A stretch of DNA of 64,000 bases from CALNYZ01 sp942490945 (GTDB lineage Bacteria > Pseudomonadota > Gammaproteobacteria > UBA6429 > Thiohalophilaceae): the NCBI GenBank assembly GCA_942490945.1, contig CALNYZ010000018.1, forward strand, positions 1,674,001 to 1,738,000, read 5' to 3'. Made by a program: the position numbers and the translations under genes. Below, one piece after another: positions 16,502 through 25,698 of the stretch (the stretch's first letter is position 1; each line of letters begins with the position of its first letter). Under the pieces are notes generated by a model. That model was given only the letters and a program-made list of their open reading frames with translations. It did no database searches and was not told the origin of the DNA.

Positions 16502-17230
16502 TCAGAGAGTTTCCTGCATTACAAATTTTCTTGTATTTAATGGCCTGTCACCCAGATGGCTGGCGATAACAAATCGCATAAGATGTTTGGCCTCTTTCAG
16601 TACCAGTTCATCTTGCAGCATGTTACTGGCAAGAGCAAGCAGCGTCTTGCCGCTAACCTTGTAGTCAGATTGCATGCTGTTTAGTTTTTCTTTTGATGCG
16701 CCAATATCAGGACTGAAATAGTATTCATTATTTTCCTCCAGAGCTTCACCGGTTCCGGCATCGTAAAGCAAATCAAAAGCATAACCGCTCTGCAGTAATA
16801 ACTCTTTTTCAAACAAACGTAAATCAATTTCAATTTGCCTGCATGATGCGAGTTTCGTCAAGGTGTGGCTGTAAAAAATATACAAATCGCGATGGGGGTC
16901 TTCTTTCTCGAAGAATCGCAGAATCAGTTCATTACAATAACAGGCGCTTGTCAGCGCGATATTGGACTTTCCAAGACTTGCCACAATATTATTGTTTGAC
17001 TTAATTTGCTCGGCATTTGTCAGCGTGTATAAGTCACCATTACCTTGCCAGGCAATATGTAATTCCTGAAATTGATGTAGCTGGCTGTAGTAACGGGATT
17101 TAATGTTCTTTATGCCTTTCGCCAGCACCTGGATTCGGCCATGATCTTTTGTAAAGATATCCAGTATGGCGCTGGTATTGCGATAAGGTCGCGTATGTAA
17201 TACAAAACCATTCGATTGATTGCGTACCAT
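16502..17230 (-). CDS. recO: DNA repair protein RecO
   Basis: A 242-residue protein. RecO works with RecR (and RecF) to load RecA on SSB-coated DNA. The N-terminal OB fold (about 1-80) opens with GFVLHTRPYRNTSAILDIFT and continues with VLAKGIKN. The rest is helical with the two Cys of the SACYCNELILRF segment. The C-terminal zinc Cys set of some RecO proteins is absent, as in E. coli. It is four bases from era, so translation is likely coupled. Confidence 0.95.
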   Translation of the reverse strand: MVRNQSNGFVLHTRPYRNTSAILDIFTKDHGRIQVLAKGIKNIKSRYYSQLHQFQELHIAWQGNGDLYTLTNAEQIKSNNNIVASLGKSNIALTSACYCNELILRFFEKEDPHRDLYIFYSHTLTKLASCRQIEIDLRLFEKELLLQSGYAFDLLYDAGTGEALEENNEYYFSPDIGASKEKLNSMQSDYKVSGKTLLALASNMLQDELVLKEAKHLMRFVIASHLGDRPLNTRKFVMQETL

Positions 17231-17234
17231 GATT

Positions 17235-18140
17235 TCAATTATTTATATCCGAACCATAACCAAGAGCATGTAACATTTTTTCGTCATCAGCCCAGCCGGA
17301 TTTTACTTTTACCCACAATTCAAGGTATACCTTTGTTTCGAATAATTTTTCCATTTCTTCGCGTGCCGATTTTCCGATTTGTTTTAACTGCTGCCCTTTG
17401 TTGCCAATAACAATCGGTTTCTGATTTTCTCTGTTTACGACAATCTGTGCAAATATTCTGAATAATTTATCTGTCGTTTCAAACTTTTCGATAAATACCG
17501 TAAGATCGTATGGCAGTTCCTGTCCCAGTTTTCTCATAAGCTTTTCCCGAATAATTTCGGCAGCCAGAAACTTCATGTTCCTGTCGGTAATTTGATCTTC
17601 CGGAAATATTGGTTCAGACACATCCAGCATTGGCCTTATCTCTTTTTCAAGCAGATCCAGATTATCAAATTTTAATGCGGATATGGGTACAATATTTTGA
17701 AATTCGGCCAGCGCAGATACCTGTTTGATGAAGGGCAGCAGTTCTTCCTTGTTTTTAATCGAGTCGATTTTATTTATGACTAATATGACAGGGCAACTCT
17801 GATTTTTTAATTTTTCCAGAATCCATTCATCATTTTCAGCCCACCTGCCCGCTTCGATGACAAACATTATCAGGCTGACAAATTCAAGCGACGTTGTCGC
17901 AGCTTTGTTCATATAACGATTCATGTTGTGTTTTTCTTCGCCATGTAGACCGGGCGTATCAACATAAATGTATTGCGTGTCGGCAGTCGACTTTATACCA
18001 AGAATTCTGTGTCGGGTGGTTTGTGGTTTACGGGAAGTTATACTGATTTTTTGCCCGAGCAAATGATTCATCAGGGTTGATTTACCGACATTAGGCCGAC
18101 CAACAATTGCAATATAACCACAGCGAAATTCTTCAGCCAC
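17235..18140 (-). CDS. era: GTPase Era
   Basis: A 301-residue GTPase needed for 30S ribosome assembly and 16S rRNA 3'-end maturation. G1 GRPNVGKST (14-22), G3 DTPG (61-64) and G4 NKID (123-126) are intact. The C-terminal KH domain (about 200-290) contains VIGNKGQQLKQIG. Switch I region KPQTTRHRILGI is canonical. Its start overlaps the rnc stop by eight bases, and recO follows after four. Confidence 0.98.
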   Translation of the reverse strand: MAEEFRCGYIAIVGRPNVGKSTLMNHLLGQKISITSRKPQTTRHRILGIKSTADTQYIYVDTPGLHGEEKHNMNRYMNKAATTSLEFVSLIMFVIEAGRWAENDEWILEKLKNQSCPVILVINKIDSIKNKEELLPFIKQVSALAEFQNIVPISALKFDNLDLLEKEIRPMLDVSEPIFPEDQITDRNMKFLAAEIIREKLMRKLGQELPYDLTVFIEKFETTDKLFRIFAQIVVNRENQKPIVIGNKGQQLKQIGKSAREEMEKLFETKVYLELWVKVKSGWADDEKMLHALGYGSDINN

Positions 18141-18834
18141 GTTGAGATACTTTTTGATCTGAATTTATTTTATCAAGGGCCAATTTTGCAGCATTTTGTT
18201 CTGCCTTACGTCGACTTAACCCTTCACCAAGACTGATGATGTTAAACGATGTAATTTCACATTCGACCTGAAACGTTTGTAAATGCGCCTTGCCGGATGT
18301 TTTGACGACGCGATATTCCGGTAACGCGTTTCCATGCGACTGCAAGTACTCCTGTAATTCAGTTTTTGGATCCTTGCGTAAATTGGCAGGATCAACTTTT
18401 TCAAGCCGTGAACTATACAGATGTAATATAACGTCGCGTGCCTTTTCATATCCACCATCACAGTATATTGCGCCAAAAACCGCTTCCAGCGTATCGGCAA
18501 GGATTGAGTCACGGCGAAATCCACCGCTTTTTAGTTCTCCAGAACCCAGCAGTATCCAGTCACCTAATACAAGCTCATTTGCGATCTTGGAGAGTGTCGC
18601 ACCCTTTACCAGGCTGGCTCGTAATCGACTTAATTCCCCTTCATTCGCGGCAGGGAACTCTTCACTTATAACCGTTGAAATGACCAGCCCCAGGACTGAA
18701 TCACCCAGAAATTCCAGTCTTTCATTATGTGACGAGTTTGCACTACGATGTGTTAGTGCTGTGACAAGTAACGATTCATCCTGAAATGAATAATTCAGTA
18801 ATTTACAAAATCGTTTTGTATCAGGTTGAGACAT
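18133..18834 (-). CDS. rnc: ribonuclease III
   Basis: A 233-residue double-strand-specific RNase processing rRNA precursors and structured mRNAs. The catalytic signature NERLEFLGDSVL (37-48) and the second acidic cluster (DTLEAVFGAIYCDGG) form the RNase III domain. The C-terminal dsRNA-binding domain spans about 155-225. The stop overlaps era by eight bases and the start overlaps the DUF4845 gene by one. In E. coli RNase III cleaves its own leader; no such site can be judged here because the leader is coding. Confidence 0.97.
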   Translation of the reverse strand: MSQPDTKRFCKLLNYSFQDESLLVTALTHRSANSSHNERLEFLGDSVLGLVISTVISEEFPAANEGELSRLRASLVKGATLSKIANELVLGDWILLGSGELKSGGFRRDSILADTLEAVFGAIYCDGGYEKARDVILHLYSSRLEKVDPANLRKDPKTELQEYLQSHGNALPEYRVVKTSGKAHLQTFQVECEITSFNIISLGEGLSRRKAEQNAAKLALDKINSDQKVSQRG

Positions 18835-19208
18835 TATTTGCGTGGAACTTCCACCTTTTTGTTGAAGATAACAGCAATATCAAGATTGCCAACTATATTT
18901 TCTCGCCTTTGATAGTCAACTTCGATAACGTACGTATTTTTCTTTTTCGTAATAAAAATATCATCTTTGGTCACGCCATAGACCATGTTTATATCCAGTC
19001 GGCGCATGATCATTGTGCGTATTTCCGACATTGATTTGTCAGATACTGTCGAATCATTTTTTAGTGACTCGATTGATGAAATAACATTATAGCCGTCTAT
19101 ATATATAGGTATAATCTTAAGCGCTAATAAGACTACAATCCCAAGCATCGCCAACACTAAAATCCAGCCTATGGCTGTCATACCCTTTTGCTTTTGTCGG
19201 TTTATCAT
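18834..19208 (-). CDS. DUF4845 single-pass membrane protein
   Basis: A 124-residue protein between lepB and rnc, a position this family keeps in pseudomonads and relatives. A short basic N terminus (MINRQKQKG) leads into one long transmembrane helix (about 13-34) and a small outer domain, probably periplasmic. The N-terminal KGMTAIGWILVLAMLG looks like a prepilin start, but the Phe/Glu5 pattern of true pilins is missing. Function is unknown, although the location next to leader peptidase and rnc is conserved. It overlaps rnc by one base. Confidence 0.88.
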   Translation of the reverse strand: MINRQKQKGMTAIGWILVLAMLGIVVLLALKIIPIYIDGYNVISSIESLKNDSTVSDKSMSEIRTMIMRRLDINMVYGVTKDDIFITKKKNTYVIEVDYQRRENIVGNLDIAVIFNKKVEVPRK

Positions 19209-19228
19209 TGTTCAGTCTCCTTCCACTA

Positions 19229-20038
19229 TTATTCTATTATAGTTCCTATTCTGTTCCATTTTGGCCATTCAACAGGATCGAAGTTCATGTTCATCCATAT
19301 TATGAAGGCCTTTCCAACAAGATTTTTTTCTGGTACGAATCCCCATCCGCGACTATCATGGCTCTTGTCACGATTATCACCCATAACGAAATAATGTCCA
19401 TCCGGTACCTTGAATGTTTCTGTCCCGCCAGGTGCATTGTTGTACAGGTGGATGTGATGTTTGACATCGCCCATTGTAACTTTGAGATCAATAATTTCAT
19501 CATAGACCAGTTTGGTGCGTGAGATTTCCTTTGCAGGTACCGGTGTTCCATTTATGTATACCACCTTGTCATGATAGGTGATTTCATCGCCTGGCAATCC
19601 TATTACCCTTTTTATAAAATCTATTTTCTCATTTTCCGGGTAGCGAAAAACGATAACATCGCCACGTTTTGGCGCACCAATACTGATAACTTTGTTGTTT
19701 ATAACCGGGAGGCGTAATCCGTATGAAAATTTATTCACCAATATAAAGTCGCCAATTTCCAGTGTCGGAATCATGGAGCCTGTGGGTATTCGAAACGGCT
19801 CAACGATAAAGCTGCGCAATACCAGTACGATGATAAATACTGGGAAAAGAAACCGGGATATCTCAACAGGAAACGGCTCTTTATATTCACGTATTTCACC
19901 GTCCCTTTCACGTACAGATCTGTCAGAAAATTCAAATTCTTCCTTGCGTGATTTGGCAAAAAATACAATATCGATTAGCCAGATAATGCCTGTTATTGCC
20001 GAACCAAGTACTAAAATTAAAGGGAAGTTAATATTCAT
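19229..20038 (-). CDS. lepB: signal peptidase I
   Basis: A 269-residue inner-membrane serine protease that cleaves Sec and Tat signal peptides. There are two N-terminal transmembrane segments (about 5-25 and 62-80). PTGSMIPTL holds the nucleophile Ser88, and FIKRVIGLPGD holds the general base Lys143. The later GDNRDKSHDSRGWGFVP (220-236) is box E. The ATG overlaps the lepA stop by four bases, so the two are translationally coupled, as in E. coli and Pseudomonas. Confidence 0.97.
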   Translation of the reverse strand: MNINFPLILVLGSAITGIIWLIDIVFFAKSRKEEFEFSDRSVRERDGEIREYKEPFPVEISRFLFPVFIIVLVLRSFIVEPFRIPTGSMIPTLEIGDFILVNKFSYGLRLPVINNKVISIGAPKRGDVIVFRYPENEKIDFIKRVIGLPGDEITYHDKVVYINGTPVPAKEISRTKLVYDEIIDLKVTMGDVKHHIHLYNNAPGGTETFKVPDGHYFVMGDNRDKSHDSRGWGFVPEKNLVGKAFIIWMNMNFDPVEWPKWNRIGTIIE

Positions 20039-21840
20039 TTATCTTTTCCTACATGTAAAACGGCAAGAAATGCGTCTTGCGGTAATTCAACCTTGCCAAT
20101 TTGTTTCATACGTTTTTTACCTTCTTTTTGCTTTTCAAGTAATTTACGTTTACGTGAGACATCCCCACCATAGCATTTCGCGATAACATTTTTTCTGAGT
20201 GCTTTCACTGTTGATCGCGCAATAATTTTTGCTCCGATTGCGGCCTGAATGGCTACTTCAAACATTTGACGCGGTATAATTTCGCGCATTTTCTCTGCGA
20301 GATCACGGCCACGGTAATCTGCTGAATCACGGTGAATTATCAGTGCTAATGCATCGACTTTATCACCATTTATCAGTATGTCCAGTTTTACCAGGTTCGC
20401 CGGCTGGAATCGCAAAAACTCGTAGTCCATGGAGGCATAACCTCGACTGACTGATTTAAGTCGGTCAAAAAAATCCAGCACAATTTCATTCAGGGGTATT
20501 TCATATTCAAGACTGACCTGATGGCCGAGGTATTGCAGTTTTTTTTGTACACCGCGTTTTTCAATACACAAGGTAATTACATTGCCGACATAGTCTTGTG
20601 GTACAAGAATGTTGACCCTGACAATTGGTTCCCGTATTTCCTGGATGTGGTTCTGAGCTGGCAAGGCTGTCGGGTTATCAACCTTTATAATCTCATCACT
20701 TGTTGTTAATACTTCGTATATGACCGTGGGTGCAGTTGTAATGAGGTTCAGATTGTATTCACGCTCCAGCCTTTCCTGAACAATTTCCATGTGCAACATG
20801 CCGAGGAAGCCAACACGGAAACCGAACCCCAGCGCTTGTGATGTTTCAGGTTCATAAAATAATGCAGAATCGTTAAGTTTTAATTTTGCCAGTGCATCAC
20901 GAAAATCTTCATAGTCTTCGCCATTAATCGGAAACAGGCCTGCAAAAACTTGCGGTTGAATGGCTTTAAATCCAGGTAGTGGCTTGGCGGCCTTGTTATC
21001 AGTTGAGGTGATCGTATCGCCTACCGGCGCACCATCGATTTCTTTTATGCCTGCAATTAGAAACCCAACTTCACCAGCATGTAATTGCTTTGTATTGGTA
21101 CGTTTAGGCGAAAAAATACCAACATGATCGACGGTATAATTTCTGCCGGCTGCCATCATGGTTATTTTTTGTTTTGGTTTTAATGTACCCTGCATTATTC
21201 GAACAAGAGAAATGACACCAACAAAATTATCGAACCAGGAATCAATAATAAGTGCCTGTAATGGCGCATCGACATCACCTTCAGGAGGCGGGATCAATCT
21301 CACCATCTGCTCCAGCAATTCCGGTACACCAGCGCCGGTTTTTGCGCTTACACTTAGTGCATCATGCGCTTCGATACCGATTATTTCTTCAATTTCGTCT
21401 ATGACGCGGGCTGGTTCTGAAGCGGGCAAGTCGATTTTATTCAAAACCGGAACAACTTCCAGACCTTGCTCAATCGCCGTATAGCAATTGGCAACACTTT
21501 GCGCCTCAACACCCTGTGATGCATCGACGACCAATAACGCACCTTCACAGGCGGCTAGCGAACGGGATACCTCATAACTGAAATCGACGTGTCCGGGAGT
21601 ATCAATAAAGTTAAGCTGATATGTTTCGCCATTGTTCGCATTGTAATGCAATGTCACGCTGTGTGCCTTGATTGTGATACCGCGTTCACGCTCAAGGTCC
21701 ATGGAGTCAAGTACCTGCTCTGACATCTCTCGCGCGGTTAATCCTTCACAGAGCTGTATAAATCGGTCAGCGAGGGTTGATTTACCGTGGTCTATATGTG
21801 CGATGATGGAGAAATTTCTGATGTGATTGAGTTCAGTCAA
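20035..21840 (-). CDS. lepA: elongation factor 4 (LepA)
   Basis: A 601-residue ribosomal GTPase. G1 AHIDHGKST (14-22), DTPGHVDF and NKIDLP are clear, followed by EF-G-like domains II, III and V and the unique LepA C-terminal domain. The start is a TTG at 21840: an in-frame TAG lies directly before it, and no later ATG would keep the conserved HIRNFSIIAHIDHGK region complete. AGG nine bases upstream acts as SD. A hairpin with a U tract lies immediately before this SD. Confidence 0.97.
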   Translation of the reverse strand: MTELNHIRNFSIIAHIDHGKSTLADRFIQLCEGLTAREMSEQVLDSMDLERERGITIKAHSVTLHYNANNGETYQLNFIDTPGHVDFSYEVSRSLAACEGALLVVDASQGVEAQSVANCYTAIEQGLEVVPVLNKIDLPASEPARVIDEIEEIIGIEAHDALSVSAKTGAGVPELLEQMVRLIPPPEGDVDAPLQALIIDSWFDNFVGVISLVRIMQGTLKPKQKITMMAAGRNYTVDHVGIFSPKRTNTKQLHAGEVGFLIAGIKEIDGAPVGDTITSTDNKAAKPLPGFKAIQPQVFAGLFPINGEDYEDFRDALAKLKLNDSALFYEPETSQALGFGFRVGFLGMLHMEIVQERLEREYNLNLITTAPTVIYEVLTTSDEIIKVDNPTALPAQNHIQEIREPIVRVNILVPQDYVGNVITLCIEKRGVQKKLQYLGHQVSLEYEIPLNEIVLDFFDRLKSVSRGYASMDYEFLRFQPANLVKLDILINGDKVDALALIIHRDSADYRGRDLAEKMREIIPRQMFEVAIQAAIGAKIIARSTVKALRKNVIAKCYGGDVSRKRKLLEKQKEGKKRMKQIGKVELPQDAFLAVLHVGKDK

Positions 21841-21865
21841 CTATAAATACCTGATTTATATAAAA

Positions 21866-21885
21866 AAAAGCGCTTATGCGCTTTT
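21866..21885 (-). terminator. Rho-independent terminator hairpin upstream of lepA
   Basis: AAAAGCGC and GCGCTTTT pair around a four-base loop. On the minus strand the hairpin is followed by four further T residues, so the U tract is long. It should end the rpoE-to-glutaredoxin transcript about 100 bases after the stop at 21987. It lies only about 26 bases before the lepA TTG, so it could also act as an attenuator on lepA transcription. Confidence 0.75.
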
Positions 21886-21986
21886 AAGAATAGGTCTAAA
21901 AATACACATGCTTTGACATAAGCTGCACATATGTACGCAGGCTGAATTTTACCGGATTTACCAGCTGTGCTGGAAGCAGTATCACG

Positions 21987-22211
21987 TCAAATCAAGGCAG
22001 AATCATTAAAATAATACTGGCATAGCATATGACCATCTTTCATCAGGACGGGAATTTTATCGCCATATAGTGAAATTAATTCCGCATTTCCGTATATATC
22101 AACGATATTTATCGCTTCGAGCAGATCCGGTCGCGACTGTGATAATTCAATTACAAACTGCTCACAGAGCTCACAACCGTCCTTAACGTATAACGTATAC
22201 TGAACCGTCAC
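21987..22211 (-). CDS. glutaredoxin-like DUF836 protein
   Basis: A 74-residue thioredoxin-fold miniprotein. The N-terminal strand YTLYVKDGCELCEQ holds a CxxC pair (Cys13, Cys16), and KIPVLMKDG gives the cis-Pro segment of the fold. Size and pattern match the DUF836/glutaredoxin-like family. It overlaps the mucD stop by four bases (ATGA), so it belongs to the envelope-stress operon. It is cytoplasmic (no signal). The partner protein is unknown. Confidence 0.85.
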   Translation of the reverse strand: MTVQYTLYVKDGCELCEQFVIELSQSRPDLLEAINIVDIYGNAELISLYGDKIPVLMKDGHMLCQYYFNDSALI

Positions 22212-23623
22212 TCGGATAATTTGAGCGCAAGAAATACGGGTGAATTATTTCTCTGAATCAAAACGGGCACTGATTTGCCTTTTTTTAGCGTCTTCACAAC
22301 ATCATTAAATCGTTTTACTGACTTGATTTCTGTATTGTTAATCATAAGGATAATGTCACCCCGATGAATGCCTGCTTCACGTGCCGGACCATCATTAACT
22401 TCCTTGACCAGTACACCACGGTCATCGGTTGCCTTGCGTTTCTTTTCATCTGGCGATAACTCTACAACGCTAATGCCGAGTTTGTTTGACTTTGCTTTAA
22501 CCTGGCTCTGTGAAAGTCCTGCGAGTTTTTTCTCGCTTGGTAATTCGTCAATTTTAATTTTGACAGTAATTCGCTTTCCTTCGCGAATAATGACGACCTT
22601 TTCAGTTTTACCAACAGGTGTTGATCCAACTGCAAGTGGCAGATCGGTCCATCGATTAATATCCTTGTCGCCAAACTTGACAATGACATCACCTATTTTA
22701 ACTTCAGATTTTGCTGCCGGACTATCCGGAATTACTTTTAATACGACTGCGCCCATTGGTTTTTCCATTTTGAACGATTCAGCCAGTTCCCTGTTTACAT
22801 CCTGTATTAATACACCAAGCCAGCCGCGTGACACGGAGCCTTTTTCCTTGATTTGATTAATAACATCCATCGCAACATTAATTGGAATCGCAAACGATAG
22901 TCCCATAAACCCGCCGGTGCGACTATAAATCTGCGAATTAATGCCGATTACTTCACCATCCAGATTAAATAACGGTCCGCCCGAATTACCGGGATTTATA
23001 GCTACATCTGTTTGTATAAAAGGGACATAACTTTCTTTAGGTAAAGTGCGCCCGATTGCGCTGATGATACCAACCGAAACAGAATGATCGAAGCCGAATG
23101 GAGAGCCTATTGCCATTGACCATTCGCCAACTTTTAATTTGTCAGAATTTCCGATTGTAACGACAGGCAAATTGCCTGCTTCAACCTTTAAAAGCGCAAT
23201 GTCTGAACGTGCGTCCTGGCCTACAACTTTTGCCATTAATTCACGACGATCTTTCAATCTTACAATTATTTCTTCGGCATCTTTAACCACGTGATTGTTG
23301 GTTATGATATATCCTGCCTTGTCGATAATAAAACCCGAGCCAAGCGATTGTGCGTCAAAATCTTCAGCGCCGCCTTCGTCACCAAAAAATTTCTTGAAAA
23401 AATCATTCCAGGGAGAACCTTCCGGGAAATCCGGCATTTCCATGCCGGGTGGCATGCCCTTTTGTCTTGTTATTTTTTGTCGGGTGCTGATATTTACGAC
23501 CGCTTTACTATGCTCCTCGACCAGTCCAGTAAAGTCGGGTAAATTCGGGCGAGCAAATACTTGCGAGTTAAATAAAACCAGTACGATTATGGTACCGACA
23601 TAAGAAGGAAAATAGCGCAACAT
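22208..23623 (-). CDS. mucD: periplasmic serine protease DegP/MucD
   Basis: A 471-residue HtrA-type protease and chaperone for misfolded envelope proteins. A signal peptide covers about residues 1-24. The triad is His111 (NNHVV), Asp141 (SDIALLKV) and Ser214 (NPGNSGGPL). Two PDZ domains follow (about 265-355 and 380-465). The place after rseC matches mucD of Pseudomonas, where it limits AlgU activation; degP is the alternative name. It lies 28 bases downstream of rseC and overlaps the glutaredoxin-like gene. Confidence 0.96.
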   Translation of the reverse strand: MLRYFPSYVGTIIVLVLFNSQVFARPNLPDFTGLVEEHSKAVVNISTRQKITRQKGMPPGMEMPDFPEGSPWNDFFKKFFGDEGGAEDFDAQSLGSGFIIDKAGYIITNNHVVKDAEEIIVRLKDRRELMAKVVGQDARSDIALLKVEAGNLPVVTIGNSDKLKVGEWSMAIGSPFGFDHSVSVGIISAIGRTLPKESYVPFIQTDVAINPGNSGGPLFNLDGEVIGINSQIYSRTGGFMGLSFAIPINVAMDVINQIKEKGSVSRGWLGVLIQDVNRELAESFKMEKPMGAVVLKVIPDSPAAKSEVKIGDVIVKFGDKDINRWTDLPLAVGSTPVGKTEKVVIIREGKRITVKIKIDELPSEKKLAGLSQSQVKAKSNKLGISVVELSPDEKKRKATDDRGVLVKEVNDGPAREAGIHRGDIILMINNTEIKSVKRFNDVVKTLKKGKSVPVLIQRNNSPVFLALKLSE

Positions 23624-23651
23624 GTTTATACCTATATTCTGAGTTATTTAA

Positions 23652-24095
23652 TTATAATACCCTGAGTAATTCGGGCTGATAGTTTTTAATATTATGCGCA
23701 TTGGCAAAAATTCGTTTCGACCAGAATGAACCTATCAGAAGACCGGCGACACCAAAGATGATGCTATATATTTCAGCTGTGTCCAGTTCATCTCCGGCTA
23801 ACAAATTCCCGATAATGGCGCCTGCGAGCATAGTAAGCACAGGTAACAAATAAACGAGCATCGAACCTTTAAGAATTGCCTGTTCGGATAAACCAATGAT
23901 TACCTGGTCACCTGTTTTTGCATTGTGCGTGTTGGGTAATTTGATTTGAGCAGGATGACGATTAAAATATTTCGCCAGAATTGATGTGCCACATCCTTTG
24001 TTAGCGTTGCATTTACCACAGGCAGATTGTTTGTCTACTTGCAGCCACACAAATTCATCATTAGCATTAACTACATTTGCAGTTTCTTCAAGCAT
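23652..24095 (-). CDS. rseC: SoxR-reducing/sigma-E regulatory protein RseC (MucC)
   Basis: A 147-residue membrane protein from the ATG at 24095. A longer frame from 24119 overlaps rseB and lacks support. The Cys-rich part CGKCNANKGCG (Cys26, 29, 35) is the RseC hallmark, thought to bind a redox centre. Two transmembrane segments follow (about 75-95 and 100-120). RseC modulates sigma-E signalling and SoxR reduction in known systems. It begins one base after the rseB stop, so translation is coupled. Confidence 0.93.
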   Translation of the reverse strand: MLEETANVVNANDEFVWLQVDKQSACGKCNANKGCGTSILAKYFNRHPAQIKLPNTHNAKTGDQVIIGLSEQAILKGSMLVYLLPVLTMLAGAIIGNLLAGDELDTAEIYSIIFGVAGLLIGSFWSKRIFANAHNIKNYQPELLRVL

Positions 24096-24096
24096 A

Positions 24097-25065
24097 TTAT
24101 TTCTTACGTACCGACTCACAAATCATTTTAACAGCAGGTTGTGGCACTTCGCCAACCACGGTGATATGAAAACCATTATGAATTCGTCCATGTGCATTAA
24201 TCGCACCTATGTGCGAACCACCTATCAACAGGTCAGTTTTTGTATCATGCTGTTCCACAAAAACTGAAACAGAAGCCAATCCATCACTGAACATCATGTG
24301 CTCAACTGAATTTGTTGAATTTGGCATTTTATGTTTACGCATCATGTCTTCTTTAAAACCGACGGGCAAAGAACTAACTATCCAATCTGGTTGCTGATGA
24401 AATTCTTTTTCTTTTGGTTCTTCTGCTTCGTACCAGGTAAAATTTTTGCCGCTGATAGTCGATGTTAACAATTTCTCCGGGACGACATCCATATACTCTA
24501 TTGATGTGAACATAAAGGTTTCAATTGGTTGGTTATTCTCGTTTATCAAATTGGTTTTTAATAACAAACCTTTTTCCATATCAATCCAGATATTATGTCC
24601 ATAGCGGAATTTATCTTTTGGTGTAATCTCAATTTTCTGAACTTTTCGACCGGCAACATAACCCTGATCCGTGATCTTGAAGCTATATGTGTTGGTGAGA
24701 TTATTTACAGACATCGGGAATGTAGGTGGGAATTTGGTTTCTGGCCGCGATTTTTCCACTACTACCGACTTCTTATCCGGTAAAATGCAGGTTACTGAAC
24801 CACGATTACGAATGACTTCTCGCCCTGTCCCATCCATTGATACGAGTCTTTCTCGTTCTCCCTTATCGTCAGCACTGTGTATAATTTGCATTGTGCTGAG
24901 TTTATTATTCTGACCGTATACAAACGTACCTTGATAGTTCTGCATATGCGCAGCTTTATGCATTTTGCTAAGCCATGCTTCTACCTGTTGAATATCAGTG
25001 TCAGCCAGTGAAATAGCTGGCAGCGTTGCACACAAGATAAACGTTGTAAATTTTCTAACGTTCAT
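24097..25065 (-). CDS. rseB: sigma-E regulator RseB (MucB)
   Basis: A 322-residue periplasmic protein that binds RseA and shields it from proteolysis until envelope stress. The ATG at 25065 gives a clean signal peptide (MNVRKFTTFILCATLPAISLA). A GTG at 25092 would place charged residues before it, so I prefer 25065. The N-terminal LolA-like domain (about 25-200) includes YQGTFVYGQ and a LVSMDGTGREVIR stretch; the smaller C-terminal domain contacts RseA. It overlaps rseA by 11 bases. Length is normal. Confidence 0.95.
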   Translation of the reverse strand: MNVRKFTTFILCATLPAISLADTDIQQVEAWLSKMHKAAHMQNYQGTFVYGQNNKLSTMQIIHSADDKGERERLVSMDGTGREVIRNRGSVTCILPDKKSVVVEKSRPETKFPPTFPMSVNNLTNTYSFKITDQGYVAGRKVQKIEITPKDKFRYGHNIWIDMEKGLLLKTNLINENNQPIETFMFTSIEYMDVVPEKLLTSTISGKNFTWYEAEEPKEKEFHQQPDWIVSSLPVGFKEDMMRKHKMPNSTNSVEHMMFSDGLASVSVFVEQHDTKTDLLIGGSHIGAINAHGRIHNGFHITVVGEVPQPAVKMICESVRKK

Positions 25066-25648
25066 TCGGAATCCGAACAGCCGGAGTTTCACTTACAATA
25101 CGCATATAGGGCAACATGCCTTGCAGTTTCCCTGCAACCGAGTATTCATAGTGGTTAACGATATAACCATTCAGTTTGCTGGTTGCTTCCTTGCTTAATC
25201 TGGATTTGTCATTAACCGTTGCGCTAACTCTGGCAATTGCCTGATTAGGTACGACATTGATTGCAGGCGGATTAACTTGCGCCAATTCCGGACTTTTGGT
25301 GACCGGGTCAATCTGGTTATTTTGCAACGAGACGATAGCAATGGCAGCGACAGTGGCTGCCACGGCAAATCCGGCAACCTGCTTGAATACTTTACGGCCA
25401 GGAGGCGAAACAACATTAGCAGGTGCCAACACGGTTGGTTCCTGATCAAGCTGCGCATGTAATTTGTCATACCAATCGTCTGTTACAGCCAGATTGATAC
25501 GTTGAGTCATCGTTTCACGAATGACATGATAGCGTGTCCAGCATGATTTAAGCTCATCATCACTGGCGAGTCTTTGTAACTCGGATTGGCTTAGCTCAAT
25601 TTCACCATCCATAAAGGCTGAGAGCTTTTCAAATTTTTCATTACTCAT
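25055..25648 (-). CDS. rseA: anti-sigma-E factor RseA (MucA)
   Basis: A 197-residue single-pass membrane protein. The cytoplasmic part (1-89) opens with EKLSAFMDGEI and has WTRYHVIRE, both conserved sigma-binding motifs. A transmembrane helix spans about 92-108 and the rest is periplasmic for RseB binding and regulated cleavage. I chose the ATG at 25648 because AGGTGG lies six bases before it; a GTG at 25657 would make that SD unusable. Located between rpoE and rseB, as usual. Confidence 0.95.
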   Translation of the reverse strand: MSNEKFEKLSAFMDGEIELSQSELQRLASDDELKSCWTRYHVIRETMTQRINLAVTDDWYDKLHAQLDQEPTVLAPANVVSPPGRKVFKQVAGFAVAATVAAIAIVSLQNNQIDPVTKSPELAQVNPPAINVVPNQAIARVSATVNDKSRLSKEATSKLNGYIVNHYEYSVAGKLQGMLPYMRIVSETPAVRIPNER

Positions 25649-25698
25649 TTTCGCCACCTGCTATAACTGCATGTTTAAATAAAAGCTGTTAATAATAA

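Noticed and set aside
18290..18784. 164-codon plus-strand frame inside rnc
   Set aside because: Antisense shadow of a strongly supported gene; no family features.
21913..21918. TTGACA on the plus strand, possible -35 box
   Set aside because: No -10 element lies 16-18 bases downstream and no plus-strand gene follows.
22368..22856. 162-codon plus-strand frame inside mucD
   Set aside because: Antisense shadow of the protease PDZ region.
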